This document shows, piece after piece, positions 44,733-53,886 of a stretch of DNA of 64,000 nt. The first letter of the stretch is position 1. Every line of letters starts with the position of its first letter. The notes below the pieces were generated by a model, which was not told the DNA's origin, made no database searches, and worked only from the letters and a program-made list of their open reading frames with translations. The position numbers and the translations under genes are program-made. The stretch lies in NCBI GenBank assembly GCA_017539165.1, contig JAFYHN010000108.1, positions 1-64,000 on the forward strand. The letters run 5' to 3'. This DNA comes from Eubacterium sp. GTDB taxonomy: Bacteria; Bacillota; Clostridia; Lachnospirales; Lachnospiraceae.

Positions 44733-46487
44733 GTGGCAGAAGAGAAAACAATTAGTGCCCTTCTTTATGCTCCGACAGAACCTGATGAGGCCCGTAAGGC
44801 CAGACTGAATGCTTTTGTAGCCGAAAAGTACGGAAGTGAAATTGAGCTTGAGTGGATTGAAGATAAGAATATCGAAAATGGTTTCAAGCTTGTTGTTGGT
44901 GAAGAAGTATATGACTGGACTAAGGAAGGAAGATTTCATCAGCTGGAAGGAATGCTCAGAAATCTGAAGACTGAAAAGGTTTCCTCAGGTAAAGAGCTTA
45001 TCTCCCTTATGAAGAGCAGTGTTCATGAGTGGGAACCTCAGGTTGTATCTGAAGAAGAAGGTCATGTAAAAACAGTCGGAGACGGAATCGTCTTTGTAGA
45101 TGGTCTCAAATCCGTTATGTACGGTGAGATAGTTATATTTGAGTCAGGTGTCAGAGGAATGGTTCAGGAACTGAGACCGGACGATATAGGTGTTATCCTT
45201 TTTGGTGATGATACTGAAGTTACAGAAGGAAGCAGGGTTCTGAGAACCGGAAAAACAGCTGGAATACCAGTTGGAGATGGATTCCTCGGAAGAGTTGTAG
45301 ATCCACTTGGTAATCCTATCGACGGAGAAGGACCGATTGAATCAGAAGGGTACAGAGCTGTTGAGACAGCTGCTCCGGGAATCGTTGAGAGACAGTCTGT
45401 TGATACACCTATGAATACAGGTATTCTTTCAATCGATTCAATGTTTCCTATAGGTAGAGGACAGCGTGAGCTTATCATCGGAGACAGACAGACCGGTAAG
45501 ACAGCTATCGCACTTGATACGATACTTAATCAGAAGGATAACGGAGTTATCTGTATATACGTTGCCATCGGACAGAAGGCAAGTAGTGTAGCACAGCTTG
45601 TAGGTACACTTAAGAAGAAGGATGCACTCAGCTATACGATCGTTGTTGCGGCAAATGCATCCGAGACAGCACCTATTCAGTATATTGCTCCCTATTCAGG
45701 AACAGCACTTGCTGAATACTTCATGTGGAAGGGCAAGGATGTTCTTATAGTTTATGATGATCTGTCAAAGCATGCTATTGCTTACAGAGCACTTTCACTT
45801 CTTCTGGAAAGATCTCCGGGACGTGAGGCTTATCCGGGAGACGTATTCTATCTCCATTCAAGACTGCTCGAGAGATCAGCACGTCTTTCTGAAAAGGTAG
45901 GTGGAGGAAGTATAACAGCACTTCCTATAGTAGAAACACAGGCGGGTGATGTATCAGCGTACATCCCTACAAATATCATTTCCATCACAGATGGACAGAT
46001 ATTCCTTGAGAGTGATCTGTTCTTCTCGGGACAGAGACCAGCCGTTAATGTAGGTCTTTCGGTATCCCGTGTTGGTGGTGCGGCACAGACAAAGGCCATG
46101 AAGAAGGCTGCAGGTAGTCTTCGTCTTGATCTGGCACAGTATCGTGAGATGGAGATATTCACTCAGTTCTCAAGTGATCTTGATGAGACAACGAAGAAAC
46201 AGCTGGCATATGGTCAGGGACTTATGTATCTGCTTCGTCAGCCACAGAACAATCCGTTTAAACCTCATGAGCAGGTTATTATCCTGGTTGCTGCATCTGC
46301 ACATGTTATGCAGGATATACCAGTTGATAATATCGGAGATTTCCGTACGAAGCTTCTTCAGTTCTTCCATGAGGAAGAGGATGCGCTGTGCAAACAGATT
46401 GACGCAACAGGTCAGCTATCGGATGACGATAAGCAGAATATTATTGATGCAGCTAATAAGTTTAAAGAAAGCTATGTGATTGATTAA
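44733..46487 (+). CDS. atpA: F1 ATP synthase subunit alpha fused to a delta C-terminal-like domain
   Basis: 584 residues, about 80 longer than usual. Residues 83-584 are a standard alpha subunit: the Walker A GDRQTGKT at 250-257 is offset by 81 from E. coli, and SVSRVGGAAQTKAMKK and the rest align throughout. Residues 6-78 read like the C-terminal beta-alpha domain of subunit delta/OSCP: start ISALLYAPTEPDEARK, then KYGSEIELEWIEDKNIENGF and VYDWTKEGRFHQLEGML. A separate atpH is missing between atpF and atpA. Translation starts at GTG 44733. The delta helical N-terminal domain, which normally binds the alpha tops, is not seen. The alpha call is certain; the delta origin is strong by pattern but not tested by search. 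Confidence 0.95.
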   Translation: MAEEKTISALLYAPTEPDEARKARLNAFVAEKYGSEIELEWIEDKNIENGFKLVVGEEVYDWTKEGRFHQLEGMLRNLKTEKVSSGKELISLMKSSVHEWEPQVVSEEEGHVKTVGDGIVFVDGLKSVMYGEIVIFESGVRGMVQELRPDDIGVILFGDDTEVTEGSRVLRTGKTAGIPVGDGFLGRVVDPLGNPIDGEGPIESEGYRAVETAAPGIVERQSVDTPMNTGILSIDSMFPIGRGQRELIIGDRQTGKTAIALDTILNQKDNGVICIYVAIGQKASSVAQLVGTLKKKDALSYTIVVAANASETAPIQYIAPYSGTALAEYFMWKGKDVLIVYDDLSKHAIAYRALSLLLERSPGREAYPGDVFYLHSRLLERSARLSEKVGGGSITALPIVETQAGDVSAYIPTNIISITDGQIFLESDLFFSGQRPAVNVGLSVSRVGGAAQTKAMKKAAGSLRLDLAQYREMEIFTQFSSDLDETTKKQLAYGQGLMYLLRQPQNNPFKPHEQVIILVAASAHVMQDIPVDNIGDFRTKLLQFFHEEEDALCKQIDATGQLSDDDKQNIIDAANKFKESYVID

Positions 46488-46511
46488 TTCAGGAAAGCTT
46501 GTGTATAGATT

Positions 46512-48805
<2,294 letters not shown>

Positions 48806-48807
48806 GA

Positions 48808-49218
48808 ATGGAAACATTTAAGTGTAGGATAATTGAAGCGGATGATACCTTCTATGAAGGCGAGATGGTTTCGCTGATAGTTCCCGCCTGCGACGGTTAC
48901 TACGGTGTTCTTGCCAAGCATCAGAATGTGGTAGTTGCTATCATTCCGGGGCTTCTGAGGTTTCAGACGGAAGATGGCGAGTGGCATGATGCTTCTGTTT
49001 CGGATGGAATGATGAGAATAGAGGACGGAGATGTTCTGGTCCTTGTTGATTCTGCGGAGTGGCCATACGAGATAGATGAGGAAAGAGTAAGAGCCAAGGA
49101 GGCTGCTGCCAGAGAGGCTATGCTTCAGAAGAGGAGCATAAGAGAATATACACTTGCAGAAGCAAGTCTGAAGAGAGCGGTATCGAGATTAAGGATTAAA
49201 GAGAATGACCTCGGATAA
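48808..49218 (+). CDS. atpC: F1 ATP synthase subunit epsilon
   Basis: 136 residues. N-terminal beta-sandwich with GYYGVLAKHQNVVVAI and an Ile/Asp-rich core, then the two-helix C-terminal domain (EERVRAKEAAAREAM and after). It links the shaft to the c-ring and regulates ATP hydrolysis. It starts two bases after atpD. Its end overlaps the next gene by 14 bases, so that gene is coupled to the operon. Confidence 0.93.
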   Translation: METFKCRIIEADDTFYEGEMVSLIVPACDGYYGVLAKHQNVVVAIIPGLLRFQTEDGEWHDASVSDGMMRIEDGDVLVLVDSAEWPYEIDEERVRAKEAAAREAMLQKRSIREYTLAEASLKRAVSRLRIKENDLG

Positions 49219-49603
49219 AAAAGACCTTTCTCCAAAGGAAGTAAGAAAGAGGACTCTCCGGGATGTGCTGATACTGGCGTTGGTCGGTATTTTGTATTAT
49301 GTAGTCGTAAGATTTATGCACCTGGGGATGGCCTGTTATATTCATTATCTTACTGGATATTATTGTCCTATGTGCGGAAGCACCAGGATGATTATAGAAT
49401 TGACTAAGTTTAATATATCAAAAGCATTTCACTATAATCCGTTTATGTTTATTTCACTGCCTTATGTTATATATGAAGTTGTGTATCTCTTTTATATATG
49501 CGAGGCGAAGAAAAAAGCCGGGAAAGTGAATCAGGTCGTGTTATTCATATGGACTGCACTTCTTGCAATATTCGGTATAGTACGAAATATCGTCAGCTTA
49601 TGA
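49205..49603 (+). CDS. DUF2752 membrane protein
   Basis: 132 residues with three or four hydrophobic segments. The diagnostic DUF2752 motif CPMCGSTRMIIEL lies near residue 58, preceded by CYIHYLTGYY. Function is unknown; the Cys pair may bind metal or form a redox centre. It overlaps atpC by 14 bases and so is transcribed with the ATP synthase operon, although a functional link has not been shown. Confidence 0.85.
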   Translation: MTSDKKDLSPKEVRKRTLRDVLILALVGILYYVVVRFMHLGMACYIHYLTGYYCPMCGSTRMIIELTKFNISKAFHYNPFMFISLPYVIYEVVYLFYICEAKKKAGKVNQVVLFIWTALLAIFGIVRNIVSL

Positions 49604-49652
49604 TATAATATATACAACGTGGGTAAAGCAAACGATATGAGGGAGGTTTTTT

Positions 49653-50375
49653 ATGGATAATGATAATATGAATCCTTATGATCCATATGGTGGTCAGGAA
49701 CCTGTTAATCCTTATGAGGGTGGACCGGAGCCGGTTAATCCATATGAAGGAACGCCAGGACCGATGAATCCATATGATGGAGCTGTGCAGGAACCGGTAA
49801 ATCCATTTGAAGGACCGGCACAAGAACCAATGGATGCGGCTGAAGGAGCAACATCTGAACTTAAGAATCCGTATTTGGGAACAGATCAGAGTAATCCTTA
49901 TGGAATGCCTGACCAGAATAATCTGTATGGTACACCTGTTCAGAACGATCCTTATGGAACGCCGATACAGAATAACGATCCTTACGGAACGCCTGTACAG
50001 AATAATGATCCTTACAGTACGCCGATTCAGGGGATTCCATATAATCAGACACAGCAGCAGAATCCATATTCTGGAGGGGTTAGGTCAGATTATCAGGCTG
50101 GATATCAAAATGGATATCAGAATTACGAGACGCTTCCGGAAGACGGAAAAGCTTTAGCTGGCCTTATCTGTTCGATCAGTTCGTTTGTATTTTGTTGTTT
50201 CGGAATTATCATTGCGCCTGTAGGAATCGTGCTTTGTAAACAGGCAATTGATGCCGGAAATACTGGTTCTAAGGCTAGAGTTGGGATGGTTCTTGGAATA
50301 GCTGGGCTGGTTGTGAATATTTTGGCTATAATTTTTACTATTATAGCAGTGATAGCAGGTGGAATGTCAGTATAA
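49653..50375 (+). CDS. DUF4190 membrane protein with proline-rich repeats
   Basis: 240 residues. Residues 1-150 are low-complexity repeats: first NPYEG-type units (VNPYEGGPEPVNPYEG), then NDPYGTPVQN-type units. The C-terminal 80 residues form a two-helix DUF4190 domain (GKALAGLICSISSFVFCCFG and GMVLGIAGLVVNILAI). The repeat region is probably exposed in the cytoplasm and acts as a flexible tail. GAGGGAGG precedes the ATG. Last conventional gene before the accessory block. Function unknown. Confidence 0.75.
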   Translation: MDNDNMNPYDPYGGQEPVNPYEGGPEPVNPYEGTPGPMNPYDGAVQEPVNPFEGPAQEPMDAAEGATSELKNPYLGTDQSNPYGMPDQNNLYGTPVQNDPYGTPIQNNDPYGTPVQNNDPYSTPIQGIPYNQTQQQNPYSGGVRSDYQAGYQNGYQNYETLPEDGKALAGLICSISSFVFCCFGIIIAPVGIVLCKQAIDAGNTGSKARVGMVLGIAGLVVNILAIIFTIIAVIAGGMSV

Positions 50376-50392
50376 GAATTAATTAACTGTAT
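50376..50392 (+). repeat. Left copy of 17-bp direct repeat bounding accessory block
   Basis: GAATTAATTAACTGTAT begins one base after the DUF4190 stop codon. An identical copy is at 55170-55186. Between them lies 4.8 kb of AT-rich accessory genes. Confidence 0.75.
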
Positions 50393-50425
50393 AACATAAT
50401 TTGATTAGTTACGACTAGTTATTAA

Positions 50426-51000
50426 TCATTGTTTTAGAAGAAGTCTTCTGTTGCCTTTAGACAGGGGGCTTTTTTGCTTTATAGGAAATGGAGCCTGATG
50501 GCATAGTTTTAAATAAAAGAAGGTCACCTTTTTAGTGGGCATAGAAGGTTTATGTTGGAGTATATTTTGTAGTATCGAATCATTTTTAAGTGTTTTTAAG
50601 GAATGTGACAAATTAAGTATTTCTATAAATTCAACGGCAAGGATTGTTTCTTCTATATATTTATCGTTCTCATGCCGATTGTAATAAAATGTAACATTTT
50701 CACCGTCGTATTTATCAATGCGTAATGTGGCTATTATAGGTCGACCTAGATATTTTTCGATATTTTTGGTTACGATATAGGGATTACATTTATTGAGTTT
50801 TACATAGACATAAAAGCCATGTTCATGATTTATATAACAAGATGATTTTACTTTTTTAAAATGTAAATCATGTTTTTTCTGTTCCAAATCATTTAGTAAA
50901 AGGGTACGAAAGGTATTTCTAAGATAGGTGTAATTGAAATGGTTTTTAGCTCTCCACGAACCAGATTTATCTATTCTTCCTTCAGAGAGTAGGCTGAGGG
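50426..51000 (-). pseudogene. IS91-family (Y2) transposase remnant
   Basis: On the reverse strand the reading LSEGRIDKSGSWRAKNHFNY, then YVYVKLNKCNPYIVTKNIEK and YLGRPIIATLRIDKYDGENV (continuing TFYYNRHE) matches the central and late part of Y2/IS801-type transposases. After FIEIL the frame shifts; the expected HIP-KHLKMIRYY continues in another frame with an internal stop (about 50560-50620). Start and end are missing. It is a dead transposase from a past insertion. The 153-codon frame called by simple start-stop rules covers only part of it. Confidence 0.8.
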
Positions 51001-51040
51001 GTATGGAAGATGAGATTAATAAAAATGAGATAACATGTAG

Positions 51041-51241
51041 TTAAGGTATTTTTTTAAATAAATCATCTATATTTACTTTTAACGTATCTGTAAGTTTTTC
51101 TAATGTAGACAATTTCACCATGGTTGCATCGCCATCAGCCAGCTTTTTAACATTGTGGTAATCCATATCAAGTTTTTGAGCCAGCCAGTAAGCAGAACGC
51201 TCTTGCTCATCAAGTATTTCATTAATGCGAAAACGTAGCAT
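51041..51241 (-). CDS. Small XRE-family helix-turn-helix regulator
   Basis: 66 residues. A Cro/C1-type helix-turn-helix is seen as RSAYWLAQKLDMDYHNVKKL (about residues 15-34), with a TLEKLTDTLKVNIDDLF tail typical of YozG-like small regulators. It is transcribed away from the zinc-ribbon gene set; the shared intergenic region holds a promoter with nested palindromes (51334-51362), which is a plausible operator. Confidence 0.82.
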   Translation of the reverse strand: MLRFRINEILDEQERSAYWLAQKLDMDYHNVKKLADGDATMVKLSTLEKLTDTLKVNIDDLFKKIP

Positions 51242-51316
51242 GGAAATCTCCTCAGATTAAAATAGGGAATATTGAACTTACAGTGCACTAACAAGAAGTA
51301 TATAAGAAAAATATGG

Positions 51317-51362
51317 TTGAACAAAGGGCTTAAACATACTATAATTAAGTATGTAAACATAC
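51317..51362 (+). promoter_or_regulatory. Promoter with palindromic operator upstream of first c-di-GMP riboswitch
   Basis: TTGAAC (51317-51322), seventeen bases, TATAAT (51340-51345). ACATACT (51334-51340) and AGTATGT (51348-51354) form an inverted repeat around the -10, and GTATGTAAACATAC (51349-51362) is a second palindrome at the start point. Three ACATAC-type half-sites are thus evenly placed. The adjacent XRE gene is the likely regulator (inference). Confidence 0.7.
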
Positions 51363-51387
51363 GTTATATATGGGTAGAAATATTGAA

Positions 51388-51465
51388 TATTCAGCAAAAC
51401 AGTGGAAACACCGTGACGCAAAACTGTAGGATCTAAGTTACTAAGTAATATGATAGCCAGTTGCA
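51388..51465 (+). promoter_or_regulatory. Cyclic-di-GMP-I riboswitch (GEMM-I), copy 1
   Basis: The sequence shows the GEMM-I layout: CAGCAAAAC, a stem capped by GTGGAAACAC (GNRA-type GAAA loop), TGACGCAAAACTG, and then GATAGCCAGTTGC. The base before CAAA is G, as in c-di-GMP-binding members; cGAMP-binding variants carry A there. It is followed by a terminator and then the zinc-ribbon gene, so transcription control is likely. Confidence 0.9.
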
Positions 51466-51494
51466 TTAGAAAAATTATATTTTCTGCTTTTTAT

Positions 51495-51518
51495 GCGTCA
51501 CCTTAAGTGGCGTTTTTT
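51495..51518 (+). terminator. Expression-platform terminator of riboswitch 1
   Basis: GCGTCAC/GTGGCGT hairpin with a five-base loop, followed by TTTTTTG. It lies 30 bases after the aptamer. The aptamer state presumably decides whether it forms. Confidence 0.75.
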
Positions 51519-51604
51519 GTTTTTTAAAAATCGGTATTTATTTATCTAGTGGTGTAGAACAAAAAACTCATATGCAATTTTTAACATGAGAGGGGGTATA
51601 TTAT

Positions 51605-52366
51605 ATGTGTTGTCCAAAATGTGGTAATGAGACACAAGATGGGGCGTTGTTTTGTGTTTCGTGCGGTTATTCGTTAACTGATAATACAGGAACAGGAGAA
51701 CTACATGGTTATAATACAACAAATGGTCAGGCACAAAATATGCAAACGCAGAGTGGAAGCCAAATGTTATATGGTCAGGCACAAAATATGCAAGCGCAAA
51801 GTGGAAGCCAGATGTTATATGGTCAGGCACAAAATATGCAGGCGCAAAGTGAAAGCCAGATGTTATATGGTCAAGCACAAAATACTCAGGCGCATGGCGG
51901 GAGTCAGGTTTTAGGTGCACAAGCGCTTTATGCACAGAAACTTAATTCATTAGTTTCAAATAATATGGGTAAGGCCAGAGGGATTGATATAAAATGTTTA
52001 GATGTGAAGCTATCAATTGTTGGAGCAGCTTTTTGGTTTCTTTCAGCCTTTTTACCATTTGCATCTGTTAATTTTTTAGGGACTGTTGCTTCGAAGAGTC
52101 TTATTGATGGTGGAGACGGTTGGTTTGTAATTATTTTTGCGGTAGGTGTCGTTGCCGCCTTATATTTTCATAAGAATATAGCACGAAATATATTTGTAGC
52201 ATTAGGGGTGATAGTTAATCTGATTGATATGGATGTAAGTGATTCAGATGAAATGGTGTCAGCTTTTATCCAAAAACGAGCAGGTTATTACTTTCTGATT
52301 ATCGGATCAGTACTCTTGGTAATCAGTATAATAGTTTATTATGTGCGTAGAAAAAATAGTGCATGA
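51605..52366 (+). CDS. Zinc-ribbon membrane protein with 16-residue tandem repeats
   Basis: 253 residues. An N-terminal zinc ribbon MCCPKCGNETQDGALFCVSC (CxxC...CxxC) precedes four tandem 16-residue repeats of the type GQAQNMQAQSGSQMLY (about residues 41-104), encoded by 48-bp DNA repeats. The C-terminal half has three or four membrane helices with short loops. Function unknown. GAGAGGGGG precedes the ATG. A c-di-GMP riboswitch and terminator stand in its leader, so its level should follow c-di-GMP. The repeats are prone to copy-number change. Confidence 0.75.
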   Translation: MCCPKCGNETQDGALFCVSCGYSLTDNTGTGELHGYNTTNGQAQNMQTQSGSQMLYGQAQNMQAQSGSQMLYGQAQNMQAQSESQMLYGQAQNTQAHGGSQVLGAQALYAQKLNSLVSNNMGKARGIDIKCLDVKLSIVGAAFWFLSAFLPFASVNFLGTVASKSLIDGGDGWFVIIFAVGVVAALYFHKNIARNIFVALGVIVNLIDMDVSDSDEMVSAFIQKRAGYYFLIIGSVLLVISIIVYYVRRKNSA

Positions 52367-52395
52367 CATCATATATTAAATGAGGAGGTGTTTTT

Positions 52396-52791
52396 ATGGG
52401 GGTTATAACTAACAAAATTGTAGATAAACTGGATGGATATCAGACTGTTACATTAAAACCAGCGGAGTTTGTTGAAATTATGGGACTTACATTATTGAGC
52501 TCAGTGCAACGTCCAGATGAATATAATATTATCAGAGAAACACTTATTCCAAAGACGGTTTTTGGTGAAAAAAGAAAGCTAGAATATAATACTGTCGATG
52601 GCCAATTTATGTTACGAACTTTTAAGCAACTGAGAAGGACACTTCCATTGATAAGATATCATTTTTATCTTTTTGATAATGTAAATAAAAAAAGGTTCAC
52701 TTATGAGACGGCATTTGTAAATGAATTTAAGAATTTGGCTTACGCAGAAATACTAGCATATCAGAATGGAACCAAAGTTATTAGAAACTAA
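52396..52791 (+). CDS. Unrecognised protein between two riboswitches
   Basis: 131 residues with no membrane segment or signal peptide. It is basic and mostly beta/alpha-like (TLKPAEFVEIMGLTLL, then FKQLRRTLPLIRYHFYLFD). No family is recognised. GAGGAGG precedes the ATG. It follows the zinc-ribbon gene by 29 bases. Its stop codon forms part of the first stem (P1) of the second c-di-GMP riboswitch, so ribosomes ending translation could disturb that fold. Confidence 0.65.
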   Translation: MGVITNKIVDKLDGYQTVTLKPAEFVEIMGLTLLSSVQRPDEYNIIRETLIPKTVFGEKRKLEYNTVDGQFMLRTFKQLRRTLPLIRYHFYLFDNVNKKRFTYETAFVNEFKNLAYAEILAYQNGTKVIRN

Positions 52792-52881
52792 ATATTTCAG
52801 CAAATCAGTGGAAACGCTGTGACGCAAAGCTATCAGGGCCTAAAATGACATTAATTATGGCAGCCAGTTGCAACTTAGTTT
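52785..52881 (+). promoter_or_regulatory. Cyclic-di-GMP-I riboswitch (GEMM-I), copy 2
   Basis: P1 is AAACTAA (52785-52791)/TTAGTTT (52875-52881). The core is CAGCAAATC, GTGGAAACGC with GAAA loop, GTGACGCAAAGC, then GCAGCCAGTTGC. G precedes CAAA, as in c-di-GMP binders. Its P1 5' strand is the end of the preceding gene, so it is an internal operon control point rather than a 5' leader. Confidence 0.9.
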
Positions 52882-52884
52882 ATT

Positions 52885-52922
52885 ACACCAATTTAGGCGA
52901 ATAGTCTAGATTGGTGTTTTTT
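52885..52922 (+). terminator. Expression-platform terminator of riboswitch 2
   Basis: ACACCAATTTAG pairs with CTAGATTGGTGT (one mismatch) and a run of T follows. It begins three bases after the aptamer's P1. Confidence 0.8.
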
Positions 52923-52944
52923 GTTCAAAAAGAGGTGATGACCT

Positions 52945-53859
52945 ATGAGATGTAATGTGTGTGGTAATGAACTTATGGGCAATGAGTTATATTGTCCATG
53001 TTGTGGTGCAGCCGTTAATATGGAAAATAATAATGTGGGAATGAATTCATATGTTGATTTACAGGCTGCAAATGAGACATATCAGAAAACAAAAAATAAA
53101 GTTATAAATTTTTGGGATGGAGATTTTGTAACCAATATAGCAATAAAGTTTGATCAGTTTTGGGACTGGTTTGCTGTTCCTGGATATTTTCTTATTGCAC
53201 TTGCTCTATTTAATATTGGTGGATTCTGGTGTGTTTTGTTTGGGATTCTATGTTTTTCATCGTGTTTTTATTCTACTACCAGAATATATAAAAGAATGAA
53301 AAAAAGAAAAGAATTTCGTATGAATAATATGAGTTGTCCAACTTGTGGAAAGATATCAGTATCTGGATTGTTTTGTGAAAGTTGTGGAAGTAAGCTTATT
53401 CATCTATCAGCTAGAGAATTAGAAGATATGGATGAATTATCTGAAGACAAAATAAAAGAGAAAAAGAAGAAGCTAATTTGGGGACCAGTTGTATTAATTA
53501 TTGGATTGTATTTTGTTATGAATAGTGATTTTTCAAGTTCATTAGATCATCAGGTGAAACGAGTACAAGAAATGAAATTAAATTCTTATAATCATTCTAT
53601 TGGATATTGGGTTGATACAAATATCAGAAATACTAAATGGGATAAAGAAAAGATTGCAATTGACAGCTATTACATTTCAGTAAAAGGCAAATTGAAGAGT
53701 AATGGTAAATTAGTAAAAATTAAATTTAGATATGAAGAATTTGATGATAAATACTTGGTTTCGGCAGTAAGTGTTACATTACCTGAAGATGGTGAAGAAT
53801 ATTCTGATTCGCTTTCAATGGCGGCGATATTTACAGTTTTAGATGAACCACAAGAATAA
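52945..53859 (+). CDS. Double zinc-ribbon membrane protein
   Basis: 304 residues. Two zinc ribbons: CNVCGNELMGNELYCPCCG at the N terminus and CPTCGKISVSGLFCESCG near residue 130. Membrane helices lie between them (about 75-112) and after them (about 175-195), followed by a C-terminal extracytoplasmic beta-type domain. Function unknown. It is the first gene behind riboswitch 2. AGAGGTGATG precedes the ATG. Paired with a YARHG lipoprotein gene 27 bases downstream. Confidence 0.75.
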   Translation: MRCNVCGNELMGNELYCPCCGAAVNMENNNVGMNSYVDLQAANETYQKTKNKVINFWDGDFVTNIAIKFDQFWDWFAVPGYFLIALALFNIGGFWCVLFGILCFSSCFYSTTRIYKRMKKRKEFRMNNMSCPTCGKISVSGLFCESCGSKLIHLSARELEDMDELSEDKIKEKKKKLIWGPVVLIIGLYFVMNSDFSSSLDHQVKRVQEMKLNSYNHSIGYWVDTNIRNTKWDKEKIAIDSYYISVKGKLKSNGKLVKIKFRYEEFDDKYLVSAVSVTLPEDGEEYSDSLSMAAIFTVLDEPQE

Positions 53860-53886
53860 TAAGTTATAGCATGGAGGTACGGAGTT

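Noticed and set aside
45164..46479. Several open frames antisense or out of frame inside atpA
   Set aside because: They are by-products of a strongly coding, stop-poor gene; no ribosome sites or family matches.
51388..52881. cGAMP-sensing (GEMM-Ib) identity of the riboswitches
   Set aside because: The base before the conserved CAAA is G in both, as in c-di-GMP binders; the cGAMP variants carry A.
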